From Sipunculus nudus (taxonomy: Eukaryota > Annelida > Sipuncula > Golfingiida > Sipunculidae), in NCBI GenBank assembly GCA_026874595.1, contig CM049308.1:12478001-12542000 (forward strand): 64,000 nt of DNA, written 5' to 3'. Below the pieces are notes generated by a model. That model saw only the letters and a program-made list of their open reading frames with translations. It had not been told where the DNA came from and did no database searches. The first letter of the stretch is position 1. Every line of letters begins with the position of its first letter. This document shows positions 12,740 to 25,635 of the stretch, in pieces. A program made the position numbers and the translations under genes.

Positions 12740-13068
12740 CATGACACCCCTACTGTAAAGTTAATAATTTTTTATTCATTCACCCTGGTAATCCTCATAA
12801 ATATTCATAAAATTCTAAATTAGACTCTGTTGGAAAGCCGATTGGTTGAATGGCCTTGGCAGTTGACACCCGGGATGTCAACAAACGCAACGTTTCAGCT
12901 GACCGTGCCACGTTGTTATGACAATAAACCATACCAAACTTCCACAAAAGATTGGTATCTATCTAAATTATTATCATTTTGGACTTAAAATGTGAATATT
13001 TCTCATTCCTTTAGACATTTTCTATGTTTATGTTGCCTGTTATGAAGGATGAGTGATGTCATCAATTT
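12740..13068. repeat. Dispersed repeat family H, copy 1
   Basis: About 320 bp is clearly alignable by eye with 56424-56755. Shared phrases include AAGCCGATTGGTTGAA, CTGACCGTGCC and TTGTTATGACAATAA, then AAACTTCCACAAAAGAT, AAATTATTATCATTTTG and GCCTGTTATGAAGG. Non-coding. I could not identify termini, so its class is unknown. Confidence 0.75.
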
Positions 13069-13702
13069 TCAGATATATATGTTATATTATAAATGTATAG
13101 ATATATAAACTTATAATAAAAAAAAATTGATGTGATAAGAAAATGAGGATCCAATACGAACATTATTTCATTATTTTCCTGCCTCAGCAGGATTGGAGAT
13201 CAGGCTTTGTTTGCCCTGTATGTATATGCAGAAGTGTTATTAATCCTAGCATCTCTCTCTCTCCCCCCCCCCCCCCCCCCCCCCCTTGTCTGCTGCCATT
13301 GATTCCTGTGCACTGGGACATGTTTTTATTACAAATGTGTAAAATTTATTTGATTAAAAAAAATAATAGGATTAGAAAAAATCAGGTCTTATTGAAACAT
13401 ATTCTTACCTTAGTGATCAGTGAAGATAAAGTGATCAGCTCTGTCCATCATCTCTCTGTTATTATTAAATATATTTTAATTATGAAATTTTCCTATAAGC
13501 ACTGTTGATATAACTTTCATATGCTGTATATGTTTGGAATTAAGCTATTTAAGTCTGAAATTTGAAAGGAAATTATATATTCATTTGTGTATTATTGCAG
13601 ATGTTAAACTTTGATATAATAAATAAATAAATAATAAGAAATAATTGAAACTTTATATATTATCAGCTTTGTTTGTCTACCAGTCTGTATTTCATTTTTT
13701 TT
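13069..13702. other. AT-rich intronic sequence with CT/C homopolymer tract
   Basis: Contains (CT)n followed by a run of about 22 C at 13254-13285. The 121-codon frame at 13143-13508 spans that run and is not credible as a gene. Confidence 0.6.
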
Positions 13703-14997
13703 TAGCGAACCTGTGAGCTTATGCGATGGTGCGTCTTCGTCCGTCGTGTGTTGTTCGTTGTCTGTACGTAAACCATGGCTATCTCAAAAACGGCAGAAGC
13801 TGGCATTACCAAATTTTTTGCAAATAATCAGTCATCTGAAAAACTCTATCGGATTTTGTTTATTTTTTTCTAACACAGGGTTAGTATGCACCTTGAAAAA
13901 CCTTGAAAAGTGCTTGAATTTAGTCATTTCAATTTCGAGGGCTTGAAAAGTGCTTAAAAAAAGAGAGTGGTTTGGAAAAGTGCTTGAAAAAAAAAATTTT
14001 ATGAAAGAGTTTGGTGTATGTTGTGTTTATGCATACCTTGTATTTTAATATTGACTTTCAGACATCTATACATCAATCAAATGTATGAAATAGAATGAAC
14101 CAAATCGTGGATGAATGAGACTGGGCGGTAAAAGTGACGGTGTAACAAGTTAACATACCTATGCCAGCTTCTTATCAAATACTAATTAAGTGAGCTGCTT
14201 TACTGTAAAGATTGCTGTGATTTCCCCTGCGTTACGTATAAAAGCTCTTTAATTGAAAACTCAATACACGCTAGTCGGGTTCACGTCAGTATTTTCTCAA
14301 GATTTATCATTTAAATTGAAATGTAAAACTACAGAGATTATTAATATAGCTATTGAGAAAATGTCCAAATGAAATAATTGTCTGGGAACAAACCAGGGGA
14401 ATGAAATGTGCGAAAAATACATGATGGAAACAATTCGAATCTGAGGGATGATAATAATATAAAACTAATTCGCTCAGTAGAATAAATATGTTTTTTAAAT
14501 CAAATTACCTTTACCTTTTACATTGGTGATATAATAATTATATCAGAGGGGTCATATTTCCCCAACGAACCCGATCAGACTTTGTTTTGTTTAAAGGTTT
14601 TTCAGTTTACCCAAGGGCTGCATTTTTCTTTTTATCTTGGTGCCTGCACATTCCACGTGTACGCGCTGTGATCGTCATTTTTTAGCTCACTAAGACCACT
14701 GATCAGTGAAATACAGTTTTCATGCAGGGTCAATCCAACTAAAGATAAATACTGTTTGTCAGAAATAGGTAAAGGTGTTTGTCAGGTACTGCATGACGTA
14801 TATTCACATACTTTGTGGTCAGTTTGTGAGAGGGATGGATATGTGGGGGTAATCACATTTATGTTGCGATGTGATAGCCATTTGTAAACGTAGTACACTG
14901 GCAGTTTAAAGAGTGATCAGCCACATATACAGCTTCCAGCATCGGTCCCCTGCTTGCCCTGCATAACGTTTGCATAAAGCTCACCATAAAAGATTTT

Positions 14998-16375
14998 AAG
15001 CTCAGCTGACTGTAAGTCATCTGAGCTATAGCGATCACTCTTTGTCCGTTGTCCGTCTGTCTGTCCGTCTGTCCGTCTGTCTGTCCATTAACCAGGCACA
15101 AATCGTAACCGCTGGACCTAGAATCTTGTAACTTGACATTCAGAGAGGTCCATGAAAAATCTCCTGGGAAACCAGAAATTAGGTCTCTGTTACCCATATC
15201 CTTCTAGCAATGGAGCCCCAAAGTCCCCCCCCCCCCCCCCCCCCCCCAGAATAGTAAAAAAATTCACACAAAAACATCAATATCTCATTAACTACATCAC
15301 TGATGGTCATGATTTTGGTAACATATTGATCATGTGATGTTTCATCAGTTCCTGCAGACAGGTGGCGCCACCTGTATTTAAAAATTTTTTTTACGAATTT
15401 TTTTCTCTTTTTTTGAGACATTAAAAATGTGAACATCTCTTAACAGGGCACAAATCGTAACGACTGGACCTAGAATCTTCATTTTTGACCCACAGGGAGA
15501 CCAATGAAAAGTCTCCATGGAAACCTGAAATTAGGTCTCTTTTATCCATATCCTTTAAGCTATATGGCTCCAAAATACCCCCCCCAAGAATAATGAAAAA
15601 TTTGATACAAAAACTGTAATATCTCAATAACTACAATACTGATGGTCATGATTTTTGGCATACATATTGATCATGAGGTGCTCCATCAGTTTCTGCAGAC
15701 TGGGTGCACCACCTCTATTTTTTTTTCAAATTTTAACGAATTTTTCTCCCTCTATTGTTGAGACCTTTAAAGATGTGGTTATCTGTCAACAGGGTACAAA
15801 TCCTAACAACTGGATCTAGAATCTTCATTCTTGACACACTGAGAGACCAATGAAAAGTCTCCATGGAAACTGGAAATTAGGTCTCTGTTACCCATGTCCT
15901 TTGAGCTATGGGGCCCCAAAGTACCCCAAAGAATAGGAAAAAAAAATTCATACAAAAACTTCAATATTTCATTAACTACATCACTGATGGTCATGATTTT
16001 TGGCATACATATATATTGATCATAAGATGTTTCATCAGTTTTTGCAGACTGGTGGCGCCACCTGTATTTTTTTATTCTTTACGAATTGTTTCAGGGGACA
16101 AATTGTAACGACTGGACCTGGACTCTTCATTCTTGACACACAGGGAGACCCATGAAGTCACTATGGAAACCTGAAATTAGGTCTCTGTTACCCATACCCT
16201 TTGAGCTATGGCACTCCAAAGTACAGCTAAGAATAATGGAAAATTTGATACAAAAGCTGAAGTATCTGAACAACTAATGCAGAGATCACTATAATTGTTT
16301 GCATGGATATTGATCATGGAGCGTTTCATCAGTTTCTGCAGAATGGTGGCACAACCTGTATTTGTTCAGGTTTTT
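14998..16375 (+). mobile_element. Family B element, 5' part, 3' end missing
   Basis: The 5' hairpin AGCTCAGCTGACT/AGTCATCTGAGCT is followed by (GTCCGTCT)n at 15045-15080. Then come about four core units of roughly 330-350 bp, each with GACTGGACCTAGAATCTTC, GAAATTAGGTCTCTGTTACC, a C run after AAGTACC and usually GGTGGCGCCACC (15361, 16053). The sequence passes straight into the next B 5' hairpin at 16376. The C run at 15225-15247 is expanded. Confidence 0.82.
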
Positions 16376-17450
16376 TAGCTCAGCTGACTATAAGTCATCT
16401 GAGCTATAGTCGTGGTCCATTGTCCGTCGTCCATCTGGATGTCCGTCCGTAAAACTGGCACGTTTTGACACCGTTAGACCTACGAATCTGAAATTCGGCA
16501 TACAGTTATATGTCCCCAAAATCTCCTACCATGTCGAAAATTGGGTCAATAGGACTTCGTTCCTTTGAGATATTAAGGAAAAATCTAAATTTTTTATTAG
16601 AAATCTATTTTCAGACTTCAGGACTGCCTAATATCAAAACCACCCATCTGGTTTTCTTCATATTTACCATAAATATTCCTCTGTATAGTTTCTATGTACA
16701 TGCCAGATATTAAGTCAGTATTATATAATTTAAAAAAGTTATGGGCCCAAAAATAATGGACTTTGTAAAAAAATCAGGAAGATATTTGGTCACTTAAGAC
16801 CAAAAGTGTTAAAGGTAGGGACTTTTTGCAAGTAATACAACTTTAATTAAACAAAATTTAATTGTATACCAAAAATTAGATCAAAATCTGTTAAATATTT
16901 TTAAATATTGGCAAAAATATAAAATTGGTACCTTAAATTTTGCCCAACTTTGACCACGGCACGTTTTTTTCTTGTAAGTACTGTGGATTTAATTTTCACA
17001 GCATGTATACATAAGGATTTAATCTGTTAAAATCTGAAATTTGAAAATAAAAGCTTAAAAATTAGGCTAGAAATTGAATTGTTTTGGAGGCTCTTGTTGT
17101 ATTCCCTTACATTGTCAAGCAGTCCACTTTGATGACTGTAGGTCATTCAGTGCACATCTCTATGCTCCCCAGGCTGTTGGCATTATTTTAGATGTCCCCA
17201 AAATCTCCTACCATACCAAAAATTAGGTCATTAGAACTTCGTTCCTTCGAGATATTAAGGGAAAAAAACTCAGTTTTCCATAAAAAAAGCCATTGTTACA
17301 CTTCAAGGCTGCCTAATATCAAAACCACTGATCTGTTTTTGATCGTATTAGTATTCATATTCTTTCATACATTTTCTATGAACATACCAAAAATTAGGTA
17401 AGTATTGGGTATTATTTTGAAGTTATGGGCCAAAACATAATGCAGTTTTT

Positions 17451-20400
17451 TAGCTCAGCTGACTGAAAGTCATCTGAGCTATAGCGATCACTCTTTGTCC
17501 GTCGTCCGTCTGTCCGTCTGTCCGTTAACCAGGCACAAATCGTAACCGCTAGAACCGGAATCTTCTTACTTGACATCCTGGGAGGTCCATGAAAAATCCC
17601 CTTGGAAACCAGAAATTAGGTCTCTGTTACCCATATCCTTCGAGCTATGGGGCCCCAAAGTACCCCCCAGAAAAGTCCAAAATTTCATACAAAAGCTTCA
17701 ATATCTCATTAACTACTTGACTGATGGTCATGATTTTTGGCATACATATTGATCATGAGAGGTTCCATCATTTCCTGAAGACTGGTGGCGCCACCTGTAT
17801 TTTTCGATTTTTTACGAATTTTTTTCTCTATTTTTGAGACCTTTCAAAATGTAAACATCTGTTAACAAGGCACAAATCGTAAAGACTGGACCTAGAATCT
17901 TCATTCTTGACACACTGAGAGACCTATGAAAAGTCTCCATGGAAACCAGAAATGAGGTCTCTGTTACCCATATTCTTCGAGCTATGGAGCCCCAAAGTAC
18001 CCCCAAAAAAAGTAAAAATTTTCATACAAAAACTTCAATATCTCATTAACTACTTGACTGATGGTCATGATTTGTGGCATAACTATTGATCATGAGATGT
18101 GTCATCACTTCCCGCAGACTGGTGGTGCCACCTGTATCGTTCAATTTTTTACGATTTTTTCCTCTATTTTTGAGACCTTTTAGGATGCTGTCATCTGTTA
18201 GCATGGCACAAATCGTAACGACAGGACCTAGAATCTTCATTCTTGACACACTGAGAGGTCCATGAAAAATATCCTTGGAAACCAGAAATTAGGTCTCTGT
18301 TAACCATATCCTTCGAGCTACGGGGCCCAAAAGTACCCCCTCCCCCCCCCCCCCCCCCAAGTAGTCAAAAATTTCATACAAAAACTTCAATATCTCAATA
18401 ACTACATCACTGATGGTCATGATTTTTGGCATACATATTGATTATGAAATGTTCCATCAGTTCCTGCAGACTTGTGGCGCCACCTGTATTGTTTGATTTT
18501 TTACGATTTTTTCCTCTATTTTTGAGACCTTTAAGGATGCTGTCATCTGTTAACGTGGCACAAATCATAACGACTGGACCTAGAATCTTCATTCTCGACA
18601 CACTGAGAGACCTATGAAAAGTCTCCATGGAAACCAAAATTAGGTCTCTGTTACCCATATTCTTCGAGCTATGGAGCCCTAAAGTACCCCCAAGAAAAGT
18701 AAAAAATTTCATACAAAAACTTCAATATCTCATTAACTACTTGAATGATTGTCATGATTTGTGGCATAACTATTGATCATGAGATGTGTCAACTGTTCCT
18801 GCAGACTGGTGGCGCCACCTGTATCGTTCCATTTTTTACGATTTTTTCCTCTATTTTTGAGACCTTTTAGGATGCTGTCATCTGTTAGCATGGCACAAAT
18901 AGTAACGACTGGACCTAGAATCTTCATTCTCAACACACTAGAAGACCTATGAAAAGTCTCCATGGAAACCAGAAATTAAGTCTCTGTTACCCATATCCTT
19001 CGAGCTATGGGGCCCTAAAGTACCCCCCAAGAGTAGTCAAAAATTTCATACAAAAACTTCAATATCTCAATAACTACATCACTGATGGTCATGATTTTTG
19101 GCGTACATATTGATTATGAGATGTTCCATCAGTTCCTGCAGACTGGTGGCGCCACCTATGTTATCTATCAAGAGGGTACAAATTGCAACAACTGGACCTA
19201 GAAACTTCATTCTTGTCATGCAAGGAGGCCCATGAAGATTGCCTGTGGAAACTTGAAATTAGGTCTCTGTTACCCATATCCTTCAAGCAATAGGTCTCTG
19301 AAGTATCCCTCAGAATAATGGACAATTTGATACAAAAGCTGAAGTATCTGAACAACTAATACGGAGATCATCATGATTCTTTGCATGAATATTGACCATT
19401 AAGTGTTTTTAGCTCAGCTGACTAAGTCATCTGAAGTATCCCTCAGAATAATGGACAATTTGATACAAAAGCTCAAGTATCTAAACAACTATTGCAGTGA
19501 TCACCATGATTCTTTGCATGGATATTGATCATGGAATGTGTCATCAGTTTCTGCAGTATGGTGGCGCCACCTGTATTTTTTTTTATTTTTACGAATTTTT
19601 TTTCTCTATTTTTGAGACCTCATAAGATGCGGTCATCTGTTAACATGGCACAAATCGTAACAACTGGACCTAGAATCTTCTCTCTTGACATGCTGAGAGG
19701 CCCATGAAAAGTTTCCTTAAAAACTTGAAATTAGGTCTCTGTTACCCATAACGTCTGAGCTATGGGGCTCCGAAGTACCCCCCAGAATAATGGAAAATTT
19801 GATACAAAAGTTCAAGTATCTGAACAATTATTATATTGATCACCATGATTCTTTGCATGGATATTGATCATGAAATGTTTCATCAGTTTCTGAATTCTGG
19901 TGGAGCCACCTGTATTTTTTAAATTTTTAGCTCAGCTGACTGAAAGTCATCTGAGCTGTAGGGATCACCTTTTGTCCGTTGTCCGTCCGGCCATCCAGGC
20001 GTCTGTCTGTTAACAGGGCACAAATTGTAACCGCTAGACCGGGAATCTTCTTACTTGAAATCCTGGGAGGTCTATGAAAATTCTCCTTTTAAACCTGAAA
20101 TTAGGTCACTGTGACCTATATTCTTCGAGCTATGGGGTTCTGAAGTACCCCCCAGAATAATGCAAAATTTAATACAAAAGCTCAAGTATCTGAACAACTA
20201 ATGCAATAATCACCATGATTCTTTGCATGGATATTGATCATGGAGTGTTTCATCAATTTCTGGAGATTGGTGGCGCCACCTATATTTTTTTTAATTTTTT
20301 ACGATTTTTTTCTCTACTTTTGTGATCTTTAAACATTTGGTCATCTGTAAACAGGGCACAAATCATAATGACTGGACCTAGAATCTTCTGTCCTCACCTC

Positions 20401-21124
20401 CAGGGAAGCCCATAAAAGGTCTACATGGAAACCCGAAATAAGGTCCCTGTTACCCATATTCTGTGAGCCATGGGGCTCTGAAGTACCCCCCAGAATAAAG
20501 ATTTGGTCATATATTAACAGGGCCAAATCATAATGACTGGACCTAGAATCTTCTGTCCTAACCTCCAGGGAAGCCCATAAAAGGTCTACATGGAAACCCG
20601 AAATAAGGTCCCTGTTACCCATATCCTTCATGCTCTGGGGCTCCGAAGTACTCCCCAGAATAAAGATTTGGTCATCTGTTAACAGAGCACAAATTATAAT
20701 GACTTGACCTAGAATCTCCTTTCTTGATATGCTGGGAGGCCCCTGAAAAGTCTCCTTGTGCACCTGAAATTACATCTCTGTTACCCATATCCTTTATCCT
20801 ATGTGGCTTTGAAATACCCCCCAGAATAAACATTTGGATTTGTTAACAGGGCACAAATCATAATAACTGGACCTAGAATTTTATTTTTTTGACATGCTGG
20901 GAGACCCCTGAAAAGTCATCTTGTAAACCTTGAAAATAGGTGTCTGTTACCCATATCCTTCATGCTACAGAGCTCCATAGTACCCCAATGAATATTGGAT
21001 GATTTTATACAAAAGGTCAAGTTTGGAAAAAGTATTTCATTCAAATTTGACATTCAGATGATAAAATTACTTTTGTCAATGTCTTCCTGGTCAGCTGAGC
21101 GTCATGACCCCTGGGTCACTTGTT
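17451..21124 (+). mobile_element. Family B1 element with three 5' hairpins and one 3' end
   Basis: It begins TAGCTCAGCTGACTGAAAG and ends GTCAGCTGAGCGTCATGACC...CACTTGTT. Eight or more core units follow; GAGACCTTT starts recur at 17837, 18173, 18524 and 18860, a spacing of 336-351 bp. GGTGGCGCCACC boxes are near 17784, 18808, 19145, 19559 and 20269. Further 5' hairpins lie internally at 19410 (with a deletion right after it) and 19928, without matching 3' ends. From 20341 to 20960 the core decays to short units of about 175 bp, producing a spurious 140-codon minus-strand frame (20341-20763). Confidence 0.83.
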
Positions 21125-21599
21125 AAAAAATCAGGAAATATATTTACTCACCTAACATGAGAATTGCTGAACCTAGAGACTTTTTTCAGGAATATAACTT
21201 TATTTAATCAAGATTCAGTTGTTTATCCAAAATAAGATCTGAATTTTGCAAATTTTTCAAGTTAATAGCTTAGATAAAAAATCAATACCTTAAATTTGTC
21301 CAACTTTGGCACTGTTGATTTAATTTTCACAGCATATATACATAAGGATTTAATCTTTAAAAATATGAAATTTCAAAGAAATTGATTGGAAAGAATAGCT
21401 TTTATTCATGTTTTCATACACCATGTCAAGTGTTGTTTACATCTAGCCCACCTAGTAGTACAGCCTTCACTTGCATTATGTAACCCACCTAAGGCAGCTT
21501 GCCTTAGGTCAGCTTGGCCACTACCAGCAGGCTTCCCCTTTGTCCTGCACTCCCCCCCCCCCCCCCCCCCCCCCAGATGGTGCATAAACTAGAATGTTA

Positions 21600-23016
21600 T
21601 TGTATCTGCCAAAACAAAGTTTTGCGGATACTATGTTTTTGACCGGGTTCCGCCACCGCCGCGTTCGTTTCCGGTGATCTCCTCTGAGACTACTGGACAG
21701 ATTTTCCGAAACTTACACAAATTATCAGGTCACATGTGAACTGGTGCCTTACCAAGTGACCTTCACCTCTGACCTTTCCTCTCTGCCCAGCGTCCGTTTG
21801 TGCATCTGTTTCCACACATAAACCCATATATCTCGGGAACTGTTTGACCGATCCGGAAAAATTTTTTACACAAATGTAGCCCTGGGATAGCTTTATAACA
21901 TACACAACAAAAGGTGGCGCCACCTGCAACCATGTTTGCACAGTGTCCATCTGTTCATCTGCCTGGGGTTAAAATCACTCATATCTCTGCAGTGGTTTGA
22001 CTAATTCACCTAAAATTCGGCATGCGTATACATAATGATAGCTTTCTCGATTTTACGACAGGTGGCGCCACCTACATTCACGTTAACACTCCACACATAA
22101 ACCCATATATCTCGGTAACCGTTTGACCGACCCGGAAAAATTTTTTACACAAATGTAGCCCTGGGATAGCTTTATAACATACACAACAAAAGGTGGCGCC
22201 ACCTGCAACCATGTTTGCACAGTGTCCATTTGTTCATCTGCCTGGGGTTAAAATCACTCATATCTCTGCAGTGGTTTGACTAATTCACCTAAAAATCGGC
22301 ATGCATATACATCCTAGATAGCTTTCTTGATTTTATGACAGGTGGCCCCACCTACATTCACGTTAACGCTCCACACATAAACCCATATATCTTGGGAACC
22401 ATTTAACTGATCCGGAAAATTTTTTTACACAAATGTAGCCCTGGGATAGCTTTATAACATACACAACAAAAGGTGGCGCCACCTGCAACCATGTTTGCAC
22501 AGTGTCCATTTGTTCATCTGCCTGGGGTTAAAATCACTCATATCTCTGCAGTGGTTTGACTAATTCACCTAAAATTTGGCATGTGTGTACATCCTAGATA
22601 GCTTTCTTGATTTTATGACAGGTGGCGCCACCTACATTCACGTTAACGCTGCAGACATCCAAGCTCATATCTCGGAACCATTTGACCAATCGGGAAAAAA
22701 ATTTTACACAAATGTAGCCCTTGGATAGCTTTATAACATACACAAAAATGGTGGCGCCACCTGCAGCCATTTTTGCACAATGTCCATCTGTTTGTCTGCT
22801 GTGGGTTAAAATCACTCATATCTCTGCAGTGGTTTGACCAAATTACCTGAAATTCAGCATGCTTATACAATCATGTAAATGTGGCAGAGATCCATTCTAA
22901 TATTTAACACATGTAACTCTATATTCCCTTGCCACTCAATCCATGCCTCACTTCACCCGTCCTTCTTTAATTTTGGCGGATACCGGTAGTCATGGGACGA
23001 CTACGGTATTCTAGTT
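21600..23016 (+). mobile_element. Family A element inside B2
   Basis: It opens TTGTATCTGCCAAAAC, pairing with GTTTTGCGGATAC, and closes near 22980-23016 with GCGGATAC, GTAGTCATGGGACGACTAC and TATTCTAGTT. Four core units are exactly spaced at 280 bp (AAAGGTGGCGCCACCTGCAACC at about 21911, 22191, 22471 and 22751). The B2 paralogue at 36117 has uninterrupted GAATGTTATAATTTTCTG at the insertion point. Confidence 0.85.
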
Positions 23017-24800
23017 ACTTTCTGTATTTGATTCATTCTTATTCTAGGCTATGCTACATTAGATTTTGTATTGTACCACCAAGGTTACAATGATTAAAGT
23101 GTTATCAAAATTTGATAAGTTTCTGCAGACTGCTGGAGCCACGTGTATTTTTTTTTTAAAGTTATGCATTTTTTCTCCATTTTTGAGATATATGAATACA
23201 GACACAATCTTGGTATGTTGGTTAATCTGTCTGATGATACAGTTGAATGGGTATATACTACCATTCAGATGATAAAATTTCCTTTTGCAAATCTCTTCCT
23301 AGTCAGCTGAGCGTTCTGACCCATGGGTCACTTGTTTTTTTTTAAAATAAAATTTAACACTGTTAGTTTAAATGAAATATTGGACAGGTTTGAACAGAAT
23401 TATGGCTGGTCTGTGATAGTTAGATAGCGACCTTCAGAGGTTGCCAGGCCATTTGTTGACACGCGCGGCCTGTGACTTGGCGGTACATGACAGAGAACTC
23501 GTGCATGACAAGGTCGTAATATTAAACGTGCTGATTCGAATATAGACTATTATTGTTAAGAAATAATTTCATAATAGTGTAATGATTTTATATCTTATAG
23601 CAGTTAGGAATCTGTATACCAGTAGATAATTGAGTGGTCTTAATTGATTACGGCAGGCAGCTGGGAACCCCTGCTGTGAGGTGACAGTGACCAGCTTGTG
23701 TGTACTGGTGCCCCAGGCTCATAGGGGTCACCCAGAGGATAACAGGCCTGTTGCTGACATGATAGATTAGGGGGCGTGTATGTGTGATATATCCATGTAT
23801 GCAGGGGTGGGGTCCTCACCCGGCAGTGTATCTTTGATTTTTGACCAGTAAAGACCTAGTAGAAAACCAGCAGTGCTTTTCTTCTGTTTGTGAACTTGGT
23901 TGCACGTTACAATAGTATACCCAAATATTGTGTAAGGGTAACACATTATAGGCTTTTATTGATTTTTTAGCCGTTGAAAACTTGAATGCATATCCCCAAC
24001 GATTGCCAAACTGTCAGAGTTTTTTTGGCACCCTTTCTCTTGGAGCATATAATTTGCTAAAGTTTGAGCTAGTCGGCAAATCAGAGATCCCTATTCAAGA
24101 ATTATAGGTTTTATAATATAGACCCTCGTTATCAGATTAGTTAAATCTGTCAAGGTCATGCCAAAGATGAGTGATCATTTTGAATGTCAAGTTAAAGCAA
24201 TGGGGCGTTGTGTATTAAACTGAGACTGGCTATATTAACAGGCGCTTCAGTTGCTATTAGTGTAGATTTCGGTTAAATTTGTTACTTTTCTGAGTCTTTT
24301 CCTTATAACTATTACTTATTTTACCTTTCCTAGCCTTTTTACCACACTATATGGCCCATCTCCTTATTATAAATATCATATTGCATTTTGTGTTACAAGA
24401 GTTTCGATGTCCGCAACATGCATGGGTGAGGGAGCACTGATGGTCTATAAATTTTGATGTCCTTGAAAATACTTTTCAGGTCCTTGAAAAGTGCTTGAAA
24501 TTTTTCTCATGATAAGTGTATGAACCCAGTAACAGCATTCTCTTAGATTTTATAGGGAAAAAGCTAAAAATGCTTTAAAAATCTTATTCTCCGAAACTGT
24601 CCAGCCAAATTGTCCAATATTTCACAGAAATGATCCCTGGAACAATCTCTCTCAGGTTTGTACGAATGGTTCTAGTTCGGAGATATTTGGGCAAGTTACA
24701 GGAGGTTGAACTTGGTCATCTCAGAAATGTCTAGAGCTATAATCACCAAATTCTATACCAATGTTTTTCACATAGAGGTCAGTCAGTACAACCAGGTGGG

Positions 24801-25410
24801 TTGATAGCTTTATAACATACACTAAAAATTGTGGCGCAGCCTGCAAACATTTTTGCACAGTGTCCATCTGTTCATCTGCCTTTGGATAATATCACTCATA
24901 TCTCAGCAGTGGTTTGACTTTTCCACCTGAAATTTTGCAGGATTATACATCCTGGATAGCTTTCTCAATTTAAGACAGGTAGTGCCCCCTACATTCAAAT
25001 TTACTCTGCAGACATCCAAGCTCATATCTCCTGAATTGTTTGACCGATTGGGCCAAAATTTTGCATGTGTAAAGATCTCACATAGCTTTTCATCATAGGC
25101 AAAACTGGTGGCGCCACCTGCAACCACTTATGCACAGCATCCATCTGTTCATCTGCCTTGGGATAAAATCACTCATATCTCAGCAGTGGTTTGACTTATC
25201 CACCTGAAATTTTGCAGGTTTATACATCCTTGACAATTATCTCGATTTTATGACAGGTGGCACCACCTACATTCACGTTTATGCTGCAGACATCCATGCT
25301 AATATGCAACACACCTCACTCTATTCCCCTTGTCACTTTATCCATACCTCACCTCATCACTCTGATTTCTGCGGATACACAGTGGCTTGTCGACTACCCA
25401 TATTCTAGTT
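24801..25410 (+). mobile_element. Family A element, 5'-truncated, inside family C
   Basis: It starts mid-unit (TTGATAGCTTTATAACATACAC) and ends with the A terminus GACTACCCATATTCTAGTT. It holds two core units with partly eroded palindromes; the box is intact near 25107. Confidence 0.8.
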
Positions 25411-25635
25411 TTAAAATGTCCTAGTCTGAAACTTGCAGGTCCGAAATGTCCTTTTTGCTGGAATCATAATGACTAAGGTAGATACTTAAGAGGACTTAAG
25501 AGGCTCAATATTAAATTTTAAAATTAATCATCCATTCATACTCCCAAACCTTGTACAGGTTTGCATTAGGCCAGTAGGCCTTGTTAAGCATTAAGTAATC
25601 ATGTGTTAATTGATCAAATATCTTTCCTGATTTTT

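Larger units (their letters stand above)
16376..23336 (+). mobile_element. Family B2 element, complete, host of two insertions
   Basis: The 5' hairpin TAGCTCAGCTGACTATAAG at 16376 and the 3' terminus at 23297-23336 (GTCAGCTGAGCG, perfect palindrome TGACCCATGGGTCA, tail CTTGTT) bracket the element. The core differs from B1, with the unit phrase GATGTCCCCAAAATCTCCTACC and TTCGTTCCTTTGAGATATTAAGG. It also has a 3' section with CCCACCTAGTAGTACAGCC and a second poly-C site at 21551. A B1 copy is inserted at 17451-21124 and an A copy at 21600-23016. The paralogue at 36117-39036 reads continuously across both positions. Confidence 0.83.
13876..24529. mobile_element. hAT-like element (5-bp target duplication) inside family C
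   Basis: The left end CAGGGTTAGTATGCACCTTGAAAA and the right end ...CTTGAAAAGTGCTTGAAA...TATGAACCCAG form short inverted termini (CAGGGTTnnTA against CTGGGTTCATA). They are flanked by the identical pentamer TAACA (13871-13875 and 24530-24534). The subterminal phrase CCTTGAAAAGTGCTTGAA recurs near both ends, as in many animal hAT elements. Own sequence is about 13876-14997 and 23337-24529 and holds no transposase frame. The 5-bp duplication would fit the hAT5 group. The rest is inserted B and A elements. Confidence 0.65.
13703..25585 (+). mobile_element. Family C element, outer shell of nest 1
   Basis: The 5' end is TAGCGAACCTGTGAGC followed by GTCCGTCGT-type simple repeats (compare 47505). 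The 3' end is AGGTTTGCATTAGGCCAGTAGGCCTTGTT, matching the C terminus at 53826-53856. C-specific sequence survives only at 13703-13875, 24530-24800 and 25411-25585. The remainder is later insertions: a hAT-like element and a family A fragment. The interrupted C sequence rejoins exactly when compared with the copy at 47505 (CTAAC...GCATT...TAGATTTTATAGGG), which proves the insertion order. Confidence 0.82.

Noticed and set aside
20341-20763. 140-codon minus-strand frame
   Set aside because: It translates degenerate family B core units; similar peptides appear in every B copy (for example 15421, 17812, 18407).
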